A DNA stretch of 64,000 nucleotides from Bacteroidota bacterium (GTDB lineage Bacteria > Bacteroidota > Bacteroidia > Chitinophagales > Chitinophagaceae), in the NCBI GenBank assembly GCA_023386555.1, contig JAEWJK010000004.1, forward strand, positions 62,001 through 126,000. The letters are read 5' to 3'. Position 1 is the stretch's first letter. Each line of letters begins with the position of its first letter. Under the pieces are notes generated by a model, which saw only the letters and a list, made by a program, of their open reading frames with translations, did not search any database and had not been told where the DNA came from. This document shows, one piece after another, positions 1-9,067 of this stretch. Position numbers and translations under genes: made by a program.

Positions 1-14
1 TCGACAAGACGACA

Positions 15-899
15 TCAGGCCTTTTTAATTTCTTCATACAAACTCTGCACTAATCCATCTGCTAAGCCAATCTTCGGAACATATATCTCATTAATATCTG
101 CCCATCTCATTACATTGATGTAAATCTGCAATGCCGGCACAATTACATCAGCCCTGTCTTCTCTTAACTTGTACAATCGCATTCGATCTTCTACAGAAAA
201 ACTTGAAAATTCTTTATAATAATCTCTTAGTTGTTCAAGTGTTAAAGGCTTTCCTTCTTTTCTTTTACTCAAGGAATATACTTTATTGATGTTTCCGCCA
301 GAACCAATAGCGATCATTGGCAGAGCACTTTTTGTGTTTGTTTTCAAATGATCCTTCATTTCATCCCAGGCTTTTTCGTCTACCTGTCCTTTCAGCAGAC
401 GAATAGTTCCTATATTGAACGATTCCCTGTATTTCAAACGACCATCTGCAAAAAATGTGAGCTCAGTACTTCCACCACCAACATCAATGTATAAATAGGA
501 GTGTTGTTTATCTAAATTCTCGGCAATGTGATTCTCATAGATGTAAGCCGCTTCTTCATCTCCGGAAATGATGTTTATATCAATTCCTGTTTCATTTTTT
601 ATTTTTTGGATAATCTCATTCCCATTAGCTGCGTCTCGCATAGCAGAGGTGGCACAAGCTTTCAGATGCTTTATTTCATATGCTTTCAATAAATGCTGGT
701 AAGCTTTCATTGTTTCAAGAATCATTGCCTGTTTGTATTCTGATATCTCACCTTTTTCAAATACATCAAAGCCCAATCTTAACGGAACACGAATCAGGCT
801 CACTTTCGTAAACTGCGGTTTGTCACTTTTTTCATCCGTTACTTCTGTTATTAATAACCTTGCTGCGTTACTACCAATATCTATTGCTGCTAATTTCAA
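15..899 (-). CDS. Ppx/GppA family phosphatase (exopolyphosphatase-like)
   Basis: This 294-residue protein belongs to the Ppx/GppA phosphatases of the ASKHA (actin-like ATPase) fold, which hydrolyse polyphosphate or pppGpp in the cytoplasm. The N-terminus AAIDIGSNAARLLI is the first phosphate-binding loop, and YLYIDVGGGSTELTFF near residue 140 is the second. At about 300 residues it is the short two-domain form, without the C-terminal HD domain of E. coli Ppx. It is transcribed away from ligD. Family assignment is firm; the substrate (polyP or pppGpp) cannot be told from sequence. Confidence 0.9.
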   Translation of the reverse strand: MKLAAIDIGSNAARLLITEVTDEKSDKPQFTKVSLIRVPLRLGFDVFEKGEISEYKQAMILETMKAYQHLLKAYEIKHLKACATSAMRDAANGNEIIQKIKNETGIDINIISGDEEAAYIYENHIAENLDKQHSYLYIDVGGGSTELTFFADGRLKYRESFNIGTIRLLKGQVDEKAWDEMKDHLKTNTKSALPMIAIGSGGNINKVYSLSKRKEGKPLTLEQLRDYYKEFSSFSVEDRMRLYKLREDRADVIVPALQIYINVMRWADINEIYVPKIGLADGLVQSLYEEIKKA

Positions 900-1053
900 C
901 CTTTAGGAATTTGGTGAAAGGTACAGCGTAATGGGGTTCACGCAAAGAATGGTAGGGGCTGAGATGAAGAAGTTATCTTTACTGCGTTGCACAGCTTTTT
1001 AGTTGCATACATGAAACCTGAACTCTTGGCATGATTTATTCGGCTTTATTGTT

Positions 1054-3060
1054 ATGCCAGCGACATCTAATCACAAACGATCATTATCAAAATTTCCCGA
1101 GAACATAGAACCAATGCTTGCAACATTGGTAAATGAACCTTTTCATGAATCGGGATGGATCTATGAAATTAAATGGGATGGATACAGGGCTTTATCGTAC
1201 ATCAACAAAAAAAATGTAGAGATACGTTCAAGAAACAATAAATCCTTCAATGAAAAATTCTACCCTGTTTATGAAGCATTGAAAAAATGGAATGTAAATG
1301 CAGTTGTAGATGGTGAGATCATAGTGATGAATGAAAAAGGTGCTGCAGATTTCAGTGATCTGCAAGGCTGGAGAAGTGAGGCTGACGGTCATTTAGCTTA
1401 TTACATTTTCGATGTGTTATGGTTAGATGGTAAAGACCTTACACAGCTTCCATTAAATAAAAGGAGAGAAGCTTTGCAAAAGATCATTCCTGCAGATCAT
1501 TCGATCATAAGGATCAGTGACACTTTTGATGCAGAAGGTAACGAACTTTTTAAACTGGCTGAACAATTTGGCCTGGAAGGAATCATTGCTAAGAAAGAAG
1601 ACAGTGTGTACAATCCCGGAATCCGTTCTAAAGAATGGCTCAAGATAAAAACAGAGAAAAGGCAGGAAGCTGTTATTGCAGGATATACTAAGAATGAAGG
1701 AACATCAAAAAAGTTCAGTGCTTTATTATTGGGTTTGTACGAAGGGAATGAATTTGTTTTCATTGGCCCTGTAGGAACTGGTTTTAGTACAAAGCTGCAG
1801 GAAGAGTTATTGAAAAAGATGAAACCCTTAGAAACAACGAAGTGTCCGTTCAAAGTCGTGCCAGATTATAACAAACCTTCACGTTTTCGTCCCAATCCGC
1901 CTAAGGCTTTAGTAACATGGGTGAAACCTCAACTGGTTTGTGAGATCAGCTATCGTGAGTTAACCAAAGATGGGGCTATCCGTCATCCTTCATTTAAAGG
2001 GTTGCGTGAAGATAAAAATGCAAAAGATATCACCAGAGAAACTGAAACACCAGTTACTGAAGTAATGAAAGAAGAGAAAGTTTTAAAGGAAAAGAAATTG
2101 CTTTCTTCACCCGGCAAGAAGGAAAGAAAAACATTGCTCAATCCTAAAGAAGAAACACAGACAAGAAATATTAATGGGCACGATCTCAAGTTCAGCAATC
2201 TCAGCAAGATATTCTGGCCGAAAGAAAAGATCACCAAGCGAGACATGCTGAACTACTATTACCAGATAGCACCTTTCATATTACCGTATATGAAAGACCG
2301 TCCGCAAACATTGTATCGTCATCCAAACGGAATTGAAGAGAAACCTTTCTATCAAAAAGACGTTACAGGAAAAGTACCTGGGTGGATAGATACTTTTCCT
2401 TACTTCAGTACAATTGAGCAAAAGCAAAAGCATTTTCTTGTATGTAATGACGAAGCAAGTTTGTTATATATCGCTTCACTGGGTTGTATTGAAATGAATC
2501 CATGGAGCAGCAGGAAACAATCACCAGATAATCCTGATTGGTGCATCATTGATCTTGATCCAGACAAAAACACTTTCAAACAAGTGATTACAGCAGCACA
2601 GGTAGTGAAGCAAGTATTAGATGCTATCGATGTGCCTTGTTGTCCTAAAACTTCCGGCTCTACAGGAATGCATATTTACATTCCGTTAGGAGCGAAATAC
2701 GATTACGAAGACTCAAAAGAATTTGGAAGAGTGATCGCTAAATTGGTACATGCCGAGCTACCGGAGTTCACCAGTATTGAAAGAAAAACTAGTGATCGTA
2801 AAGGCAAGATGTACATTGACTTTTTGCAAAACCGACCACAAGCTACGGTGAGTGCACCTTATTCTATACGTCCCAAGCCGGGTGCAACAGTTTCCATGCC
2901 TTTACATTGGGAAGAAGTGAAACACGGGTTGCAAATGAAAGATTTTACCATTCATAATGCTGTAGCAAGAGCTAGAGAAGTAGGAGATATCTTTAAACCA
3001 GTAATTGGAAACGGCATTAGTATAGAAAAGGCTTTGAAGAAAGTGAAGAGCGTTTTCTAG
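1054..3060 (+). CDS. ligD: LigD-type ATP-dependent DNA ligase / primase-polymerase
   Basis: Two-domain enzyme of bacterial non-homologous end joining. The N-terminal half (about 15-320) is an ATP-dependent DNA ligase with nucleotidyl-transfer motif EIKWDGYR (K40 would be the adenylated lysine), followed by an OB-fold region. A charged linker (about 325-370) leads to the LigD polymerase domain (about 375-660), with catalytic IDLDP, SGSTGMH and YIDF motifs. The N-terminal 3'-phosphoesterase module found in some LigD proteins is not visible, and no Ku gene lies in this window. Domain order ligase-polymerase matches other Bacteroidota. It sits alone, divergent from the phosphatase gene. Confidence 0.93.
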   Translation: MPATSNHKRSLSKFPENIEPMLATLVNEPFHESGWIYEIKWDGYRALSYINKKNVEIRSRNNKSFNEKFYPVYEALKKWNVNAVVDGEIIVMNEKGAADFSDLQGWRSEADGHLAYYIFDVLWLDGKDLTQLPLNKRREALQKIIPADHSIIRISDTFDAEGNELFKLAEQFGLEGIIAKKEDSVYNPGIRSKEWLKIKTEKRQEAVIAGYTKNEGTSKKFSALLLGLYEGNEFVFIGPVGTGFSTKLQEELLKKMKPLETTKCPFKVVPDYNKPSRFRPNPPKALVTWVKPQLVCEISYRELTKDGAIRHPSFKGLREDKNAKDITRETETPVTEVMKEEKVLKEKKLLSSPGKKERKTLLNPKEETQTRNINGHDLKFSNLSKIFWPKEKITKRDMLNYYYQIAPFILPYMKDRPQTLYRHPNGIEEKPFYQKDVTGKVPGWIDTFPYFSTIEQKQKHFLVCNDEASLLYIASLGCIEMNPWSSRKQSPDNPDWCIIDLDPDKNTFKQVITAAQVVKQVLDAIDVPCCPKTSGSTGMHIYIPLGAKYDYEDSKEFGRVIAKLVHAELPEFTSIERKTSDRKGKMYIDFLQNRPQATVSAPYSIRPKPGATVSMPLHWEEVKHGLQMKDFTIHNAVARAREVGDIFKPVIGNGISIEKALKKVKSVF

Positions 3061-3079
3061 ATAGTAATGATCCTGCAAA

Positions 3080-3742
3080 TCATTTTTCAAGGTAACTCAC
3101 TTTTAAGTAATCAACTGCCAGTGTTACTTTTCTTCCCGCCCCAAATCCAATCATGTTTCCAAAGAAAGGGGCAAATGGCATTTCATAAACCTTTGTGCCA
3201 TTGATGAGAAACGAATAATTTCTACCTGTTTTACGAACAGTATAAATATTAAAATCGTTAGGTTTCGATAATGTTTTCTGCAACGATTCTTTCATAGTTT
3301 CGCAATCCGTTGCTTTTTTTCCATCACAAAGCTTTACAGAAGTAAATCCATCTCCGGCAAAGGTGAAGTAATAACTGTTCATAGCTTCACGTCCCCAGAA
3401 TAACACGCTGAAATAGCTTTTATGATCAGCATCACCGCTGACTATTTTTATTCTTGTTTCAATCTCAAAGTCTTTTCGGGTATTGATCTTAAGTTCCTGT
3501 GCTTCACCATAAGCATGACCCACAGCAGTTAAATGATATATACCATTGTCAATTGAAGCCTTTACATTTTTGTTGCTCTCAACAGTCCAGTTGTTCTTGT
3601 TATCATTAAAGTCATCGAAGAAAATAACATTCGATGTTGACGTATCTTTTTGTATTGCAGCAACAAAGTTGTGTGCATTATGAAGTTGTGTTTGAATATG
3701 CATGCATGCAACTAAAATCATATTGGTGATAACAAATTTCAT
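3080..3742 (-). CDS. Secreted protein with concanavalin-like (LamG/DUF1080-type) fold
   Basis: A 220-residue protein with a short hydrophobic N-terminus that may be a signal peptide. The body begins FFDDFNDNKNNWTVES and continues with alternating beta strands (FEIETRIKI, YFSVLFWGR, YYFTFAGDGF, YTVRKTGRNYSFLING), the pattern of jelly-roll lectin-like domains that often bind carbohydrate. No catalytic residues are identifiable. Its start overlaps the end of rfaE2 by 4 bases, so it is probably last in that minus-strand operon. Function unknown; the fold call is inference from strand pattern. Confidence 0.6.
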   Translation of the reverse strand: MKFVITNMILVACMHIQTQLHNAHNFVAAIQKDTSTSNVIFFDDFNDNKNNWTVESNKNVKASIDNGIYHLTAVGHAYGEAQELKINTRKDFEIETRIKIVSGDADHKSYFSVLFWGREAMNSYYFTFAGDGFTSVKLCDGKKATDCETMKESLQKTLSKPNDFNIYTVRKTGRNYSFLINGTKVYEMPFAPFFGNMIGFGAGRKVTLAVDYLKVSYLEK

Positions 3743-4227
3743 TGGTTCATTTTTTTAATTGTACCAGTCGTTGAAAATCCTTCCAGAATCGGATTGATCA
3801 CTACTCTTCCGCCATTAGCAATTACCTCTTTTGAACCTGCAATTTGTTCAACTGTGTAATCACCACCTTTCACCAGAACATCAGGAAGAAGTTGTTGAAT
3901 AAGTTGCAATGGAGTGTCTTCATGAAAGATGATGACTGCATCAACGATGAGCAGAGAAGCAAGCAATAAAGCTCTGCTGTTTTCATTATTAATTGGCCTG
4001 CTTTCACCTTTTAATCTTTTCACGCTGGCATCTCCATTTACGGCAACGATCAAAAAATCTCCTTCCTCTGCAGCCTCTGAAAGCGAAGCAATATGTCCTT
4101 CATGCAACAGATCGAATACACCATTGGTGAAGACTACTTTTTTACCCATCAACTTCTTGCCATTAACGATCAATAAAAGTTCAGGCAGTGATTTGATCTT
4201 GCTTTTTATGAATGCTGTGTTCTTCAT
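3739..4227 (-). CDS. rfaE2: D-glycero-beta-D-manno-heptose 1-phosphate adenylyltransferase
   Basis: Nucleotidyltransferase of the ADP-heptose pathway for lipopolysaccharide inner core. The N-terminus has TNGVFDLLHEGHIASL, the GxFDxxHxGH signature, and the C-terminus has VKGGDYT and the GFSTTGTI ending typical of RfaE2/HldE-C. About 162 residues, so the adenylyltransferase stands alone, without the kinase domain fused in E. coli HldE. I chose the ATG at 4227; an upstream TTG at 4245 would add six residues. It overlaps the 3' end of the upstream membrane-protein gene by about 47 bases. Confidence 0.88.
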   Translation of the reverse strand: MKNTAFIKSKIKSLPELLLIVNGKKLMGKKVVFTNGVFDLLHEGHIASLSEAAEEGDFLIVAVNGDASVKRLKGESRPINNENSRALLLASLLIVDAVIIFHEDTPLQLIQQLLPDVLVKGGDYTVEQIAGSKEVIANGGRVVINPILEGFSTTGTIKKMNQ

Positions 4228-5215
4228 CGATCTTTTTCTTTGCAATATTTATAGCGAGATATGCTAATGTACCAAATACAATAGTGAAGATAAATTGGGC
4301 TATCCATAATATCCAACCTGATGCTAAACCAATTATTTCAGCTATTCCATAAAGCGTAAGTGTTTTTTGTATAGCAATAGGGTAAGCACCTAATCCACCA
4401 GGAGCTACGATGATACCGAATGTTCCGAATATTAACATAGACATAGCTGCACCTACACCAAGATGCGACGTTTCTTCTAATGCCTGGCAACCTAAATAGG
4501 TCGCAGCAGCATAACAGATCCAAATACAAATTGTATAAACCAGGAACAAAAATTTATGCTGTACATTCTTAATACTTGTTAGTCCCTGTGCAAGCCCTTT
4601 AAAGATCTTTACAAGGAACCCACCAACCTTGTGTGTTCGATATCGTCTGTATAAAAGATAGATTATAATTAAGACTACAGCAACAATCAAAGCCATCCAG
4701 CCTTTTCCTTTTTTAGCAAAAATGCCGGAACCAATAGCGTCACCAATTTCGTGTGCATAGGTTGATATGTAATCCCATTGATGGTAAAAAACTCCAGTTG
4801 TGATAAGGATCATACAACATAGATCGAATGCTCTTTCAGCTACGATGGTTCCGATAAGTTTTTCAGCCGGAACGTTTGTGGGCTTGCTAATAGATGTACA
4901 ACGTAATACTTCTCCGGCTCTCGGAATGAGTTGATTTCCGATATAACCGATCAGTACACCACAGGTTAAATAAAATACAGATGGATCGTAGCCCATAGGC
5001 TTGATCAGTTGCTTCCATCGTAATGCACGGAAAAAATGACTGAGCAGTAGTACAAGAAAAACAGGCAAGAGCAACAAATAATTTGCTTTTGAGAGTGCTG
5101 CTTTAATGTCTGTTACATCTTTATCAGTTAAACCACTCAACGACCACCATAATAAAAAAATAGCAATGCTAAATGCCAGCAGGTATTTGATGATTAGGAT
5201 GATGATACGCTTCAT
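4181..5215 (-). CDS. Lysylphosphatidylglycerol synthase-type flippase-domain membrane protein (UPF0104)
   Basis: Integral membrane protein of 344 residues with about eight hydrophobic segments. SHFFRALRWKQLI near residue 65 and RAGEVLRCTSI near 115 are the hallmarks of the UPF0104/MprF-flippase family; VAPGGLGAYP near 270 is also typical. Members move or modify lipids in the inner membrane, but no substrate can be named here. Neighbouring LPS-heptose synthesis (rfaE2) and pantothenate genes form a tight minus-strand run with spacings under 25 bases. Confidence 0.82.
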   Translation of the reverse strand: MKRIIILIIKYLLAFSIAIFLLWWSLSGLTDKDVTDIKAALSKANYLLLLPVFLVLLLSHFFRALRWKQLIKPMGYDPSVFYLTCGVLIGYIGNQLIPRAGEVLRCTSISKPTNVPAEKLIGTIVAERAFDLCCMILITTGVFYHQWDYISTYAHEIGDAIGSGIFAKKGKGWMALIVAVVLIIIYLLYRRYRTHKVGGFLVKIFKGLAQGLTSIKNVQHKFLFLVYTICIWICYAAATYLGCQALEETSHLGVGAAMSMLIFGTFGIIVAPGGLGAYPIAIQKTLTLYGIAEIIGLASGWILWIAQFIFTIVFGTLAYLAINIAKKKIDEEHSIHKKQDQITA

Positions 5216-5222
5216 CAGATAA

Positions 5223-5567
5223 TTAAAGTTTGTTACCTGTCTTTGGGAATACTATAGACGGCCGGAATTTCTTTGCTTCTTCAAAGTCCATTATTGCATA
5301 AGAAATGATGATCACAACATCACCTACAGCACCTCTTCTTGCTGCAGGCCCATTTAAACACACAATACCACTCCCTCTTTTTCCTTTGATGATATAAGTT
5401 TCAAGTCTTTCGCCATTATTCACATTAACCACTTGTATCTTTTCGTTCTCAATAAAATTGCCAGCATCCATCAGGTCTTCGTCAAGTGTAAGACTTCCAA
5501 CATAATTCAAGTTAGCTTCTGTAATTACTGCACGGTGGATCTTTGACTTCAGTATTTCAATTTGCAT
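5223..5567 (-). CDS. panD: Aspartate 1-decarboxylase
   Basis: Makes beta-alanine from aspartate for pantothenate and coenzyme A synthesis. This pyruvoyl enzyme is made as a proenzyme that cleaves itself between G24 and S25; the expected YVGSLT motif is at exactly that place. LNGPAARRG near residue 72 and the GDVVIIISY strand are conserved. Length (114) is normal for the family. It lies 20 bases downstream of panC on the same strand, so the two committed pantothenate steps are co-transcribed. Confidence 0.96.
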   Translation of the reverse strand: MQIEILKSKIHRAVITEANLNYVGSLTLDEDLMDAGNFIENEKIQVVNVNNGERLETYIIKGKRGSGIVCLNGPAARRGAVGDVVIIISYAIMDFEEAKKFRPSIVFPKTGNKL

Positions 5568-5587
5568 GGGTGCAAAGGTAATTGCTG

Positions 5588-6445
5588 TTAATTCAAAATC
5601 ATGTTATCTATTAATCTTACTTCACCCATAAATGCAGCTATTAAAGCCACTAATTGTTTTTCTTCAGTCAACCCGGCATTATTACTAATTGGATGTAATG
5701 TATTTGCATCAGCAATTGTGATGTAATCGATCTTATTGAATCCATTATTCAGCAGGGTAGTGGTAGATTCTTTTTTAATATCTGATAATGATTTCGAGGG
5801 AATGGAATTTTGAATGTTTAAGAGTGTTGTATAGATAGCAGTTGCTTTTTGTTTTTCTTCCTCACTCAATCTCAGGTTTCTGCTGCTCATCGCTAAACCG
5901 GATGATTCTCTTACGGTATTTGCAATAATTATTTCGGTAGGAACATTTATTAGTTCAATCAATTTCTTGAGCACCATGCATTGCTGGTAATCTTTCTGTC
6001 CGAGAAACATTCTATCCGGCTCAACGATATCTAATAATCTGTGAACCACCTGGCAAACTCCCTGGAAATGACCAGGACGGTGAGCACCTTCGAGAATGGT
6101 TTCCAGGTAGCCTAAATCGTAATATTGATTCGATGAAATTCCATTAGGATATATTTCATCAACAGAAGGTAAAAAGAGAATGTCGGTATCTTCTTTTATC
6201 AATAATTGAATATCCTTCGAAGTGGTGATAGGATATTTGTCAAAATCGGCTTTATCATTAAATTGAGTGGGATTAACGAAAATGCTGCAGACAGTTACAT
6301 CTGCTGCTGACCTGCAATTTCTTATAAGCGATAAATGCCCTTCATGCAATGCACCCATAGTCGGTACAAAGCCAATTAATAAACCTTTTCCTTTTAGTAT
6401 TGATAAATGACGTTTTAGCCCCTCTATTCGATGAAAAATGATCAT
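5588..6445 (-). CDS. panC: Pantothenate synthetase
   Basis: Joins pantoate and beta-alanine with ATP to make pantothenate. VPTMGALHEGHLSLI carries the HxGH nucleotidyl-transfer motif, FVNPTQF and FLGQKDYQQ bind substrate, and ESSGLAMSSRN is the KMSKS-like loop of this family. I chose the ATG at 6445 (MIIFHRIEG) rather than the TTG two codons upstream. First gene of the panC-panD-flippase-rfaE2 run and divergent from the glycogen synthase-like gene, with about 100 bases of shared promoter region. Confidence 0.96.
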   Translation of the reverse strand: MIIFHRIEGLKRHLSILKGKGLLIGFVPTMGALHEGHLSLIRNCRSAADVTVCSIFVNPTQFNDKADFDKYPITTSKDIQLLIKEDTDILFLPSVDEIYPNGISSNQYYDLGYLETILEGAHRPGHFQGVCQVVHRLLDIVEPDRMFLGQKDYQQCMVLKKLIELINVPTEIIIANTVRESSGLAMSSRNLRLSEEEKQKATAIYTTLLNIQNSIPSKSLSDIKKESTTTLLNNGFNKIDYITIADANTLHPISNNAGLTEEKQLVALIAAFMGEVRLIDNMILN

Positions 6446-6551
6446 TAACAAGCGATTATCGCCTCAAAGATTTGTTTTTTAGGGCAGTTCCGCCTATTTT
6501 ATTTAATTTTGCCAACCATTTTTAAAGAGCATACCCAACTAAAACGGTAGA

Positions 6552-7367
6552 ATGTCGAAAAAAAGAATATTGTTTATCGCCAATGAGATGTCTCCATACC
6601 TGGAGATGACAGAGTTTGCAGAGATCGTAAATAAATTGGCTATCAAGAGTAATGACAGTGGTTTAGAAGTTCGTTGTATAATGCCAAGATTTGGTGTGAT
6701 CAATGAAAGAAGACACCGTTTACATGAGGTTGTTCGTTTAAGCGGTATTAATGTGTCGGTAGATAATGAAGATCATCCGCTGCAAATAAAAGTGGCTTCG
6801 TTACCTAATGCCCGTTTACAGGTTTATTTCCTTGATAATGATGATTTCTTTAAGAGGAAGACAGTTTTTCATGATGAAGCCGAGAAATGGCATGAGGATA
6901 ATGACCTGAGAACTGTTTTCTTTTGTAAAGGTGCATTGGAAACTGTGAGGAAATTTGGCTGGCCTCCTGATATTATTCATTGCAGTGGCTGGATGACAGG
7001 ACTTATTCCTGCATACATTAAGATAGCTTATAAAAAAGAACCTGTTTTTTCTCACAGTAAAGTGGTTTATACTATTGGTCAAAGCACTTTCAAGGAAAAG
7101 CTTGGAAATGATTTTCAGAAAATTGCAATGATCAATGCTAATCTGAAAGAGAAAGATCTTGATGCAGTAAAAGATGGGAACAATGCAGCTATGTTCAGAA
7201 TTGGTGCAACTTATGCCGATGCTATAACTTTTGGTGCTGAGAAAGTAGATAAGAAACTGGCAGAAGATTTTGCGAAAGTGAGGGGTAAAAAAGTAATTCC
7301 TTTCAAAGGTTGGGATTCTGATTTAACAGAGTATTTAGAACTCTATAACGACCTTGCGAGCAAGTAA
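6552..7367 (+). CDS. Glycogen/starch synthase N-domain protein (GT5-like)
   Basis: A 271-residue protein that matches only the N-terminal domain of glycogen/starch synthases (GT5): ILFIANEMSPYLEM at the start, GLEVRCIMPRFGVI, and PPDIIHCSGWMTGLIPAYI. The ADP-glucose-binding C-terminal domain is absent. This short form next to panC is common in Bacteroidota and its activity is uncertain. A DUF4270 lipoprotein gene follows after 23 bases, so the pair is likely one transcript. Confidence 0.83.
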   Translation: MSKKRILFIANEMSPYLEMTEFAEIVNKLAIKSNDSGLEVRCIMPRFGVINERRHRLHEVVRLSGINVSVDNEDHPLQIKVASLPNARLQVYFLDNDDFFKRKTVFHDEAEKWHEDNDLRTVFFCKGALETVRKFGWPPDIIHCSGWMTGLIPAYIKIAYKKEPVFSHSKVVYTIGQSTFKEKLGNDFQKIAMINANLKEKDLDAVKDGNNAAMFRIGATYADAITFGAEKVDKKLAEDFAKVRGKKVIPFKGWDSDLTEYLELYNDLASK

Positions 7368-7390
7368 AACCAAACCTTAAAAAGGAAACT

Positions 7391-8821
7391 GTGAACCTAC
7401 GATCGGCCTTCATTCTCACTATATTTATCAGCATTATAACCTCTTGTACAAAAATCGAAAGCACTGATATTGGTGCAGGATTAATTCCTCCTGTAGATAA
7501 CATTAATACCTTCGAAACTTCATTAAATACAATTACTGAAAATTACTTTGATACCGGTGCTGTGTATCCTTTACGTACCGATAATCTTGTGCTTGGAAGA
7601 ATAAGTAATGATCCCTTATTTGGTAAAACAACAGCTATACTAAATCTGCAATTATTGCCTCCATCTTATAAGTTCAGGTTTAATGGTGCTTATGATGATC
7701 TTCATCTCGATTCGGTAGTATTAGTACTTTCTTATAAAGGTTATTGGGGAGATTCTAATACTACACAGACACTGAACGTTTATGAGATACCAACTCTCAA
7801 TCAACCTGAGCAAGATTCTATTTATTCAACAAAGAAAAATATTCCACATCTTTCAACAGTTCTAGGTTCTGCTTCGGTGGATGTAAGAAAACTTCTAAAA
7901 GATACACTTAAGCTTTACAACGAAGTAGTAAATAAGGATCAGATCAGAATTAAGATCACTGATCCTTCTATGCAAAACAGGCTATTCCAGGATACTTTCC
8001 TTTTAGATTCTGTGAAAGCATTCAAAAGTGAGATTGGTGGCTTTGCAATTGTACCGGATACTTCAGCAGGTAATAACGCAAACAACTTATTAGTAGTTAA
8101 TCTTGCTGATACAAATACTAAGATGGCATTCTATTACTCTTTTAAATTTGTTGGCCAAACTAAAAGAGATACAGCTTCGGCATATTTCAGGTTTACTGCT
8201 TTCTCCGGTTTCTCTAACCAGATCATCAGAAATCCAGCCGGTGCAGAATATGTACAACATCAAACTGCAGGAGCTGATAGTTTATTGTATTTACAAACAA
8301 GACCGGATGCCCCTTATGCCAGAATTAAGATACCGGGTTTAGACAGTTTAAAAAATTCCATCATACACAGAGCAGAGTTGTTGATTGAACAGGTTCCGGA
8401 TCCATTATACCAAACGTTTACTCCTCCTTCACTATTCCTCACTGCATTTAGTGCAGATTCTTCCAGGAAGTTTATGTTACCAGGTGGAGATGTACAATTT
8501 ACAAATGCTGGTGTAAGTAATCTTGCGGAATTTGGTGCCTTTCCTTTCAAGCGTACTATAAATGGACAGACACTTAACTTCTATTCCTTCAATCTTACAC
8601 AATATGTTCAGGGAATAGTAACAACCAAAAACAGGTCTTATCAATTATCACTTGCTGCCCCATTTGCTGATTATGTACATGCGGTTGAATCTTTCGGCAA
8701 TGTTGTTCCAATAACAAATACCGGAATCTTAAACCCATTAGCAATAGGGCGAATTAGAGTCGGTGGAGGCTCTCATTCAAAGCAGAAAATGCGGTTACGC
8801 ATAATTTATACACGTCTGTAA
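7391..8821 (+). CDS. DUF4270 domain lipoprotein
   Basis: Starts at GTG 7391. The N-terminus ILTIFISIITSC followed by TKIES is a lipoprotein signal with the cysteine near residue 19. The mature 455 residues are beta-rich, with repeated DTG/DNLVLGRISNDPLFGKT-like segments typical of DUF4270, a family almost limited to Bacteroidota and predicted to sit on the outer membrane. No enzyme motif. It directly follows the glycogen synthase-like gene, a pairing seen in other genomes of the phylum. Function unknown. Confidence 0.85.
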   Translation: MNLRSAFILTIFISIITSCTKIESTDIGAGLIPPVDNINTFETSLNTITENYFDTGAVYPLRTDNLVLGRISNDPLFGKTTAILNLQLLPPSYKFRFNGAYDDLHLDSVVLVLSYKGYWGDSNTTQTLNVYEIPTLNQPEQDSIYSTKKNIPHLSTVLGSASVDVRKLLKDTLKLYNEVVNKDQIRIKITDPSMQNRLFQDTFLLDSVKAFKSEIGGFAIVPDTSAGNNANNLLVVNLADTNTKMAFYYSFKFVGQTKRDTASAYFRFTAFSGFSNQIIRNPAGAEYVQHQTAGADSLLYLQTRPDAPYARIKIPGLDSLKNSIIHRAELLIEQVPDPLYQTFTPPSLFLTAFSADSSRKFMLPGGDVQFTNAGVSNLAEFGAFPFKRTINGQTLNFYSFNLTQYVQGIVTTKNRSYQLSLAAPFADYVHAVESFGNVVPITNTGILNPLAIGRIRVGGGSHSKQKMRLRIIYTRL

Positions 8822-8918
8822 CCTGTTTGTGTAACTACGGTTTTCATATAGTTGTACTACCTATATTTGCGGCTTGAAAGTTTTTTGAGGTCAGCTGTAT
8901 TACTACTATAAAGCTTTA

Positions 8919-8989
8919 CTTGCGTCGCACTCTTCGGGTTTCTGTTCATTGCTCAACAAAGTTCAGAACGTACAAGTGAGTGACACAAC
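8919..8989. repeat. Dispersed intergenic repeat, two-armed copy upstream of metK
   Basis: The right arm (8966-8989, minus orientation) carries the core TTGTGTCACTCACTTGTACG. The left arm (8919-8934, CTTGCGTCGCACTCTT) is a diverged copy of the same core in opposite orientation, so the element could fold as an imperfect hairpin of about 70 bases. Most of the 246-base gap between the DUF4270 gene and metK is otherwise featureless; no SAM riboswitch was recognised. Confidence 0.7.
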
Positions 8990-9067
8990 AGAAGATAAAT
9001 AAAGTGATGAAGCTGGTAACAACAAACCAAAACAACAATAATTATAATTCTTAATTCTAAATTCCCC

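Noticed and set aside
1497..2246. Minus-strand frames inside ligD
   Set aside because: Shadows of a strong coding gene on the other strand.
8822..9067. SAM riboswitch upstream of metK
   Set aside because: No consensus of a known SAM riboswitch class recognised; the visible structure is the dispersed repeat.
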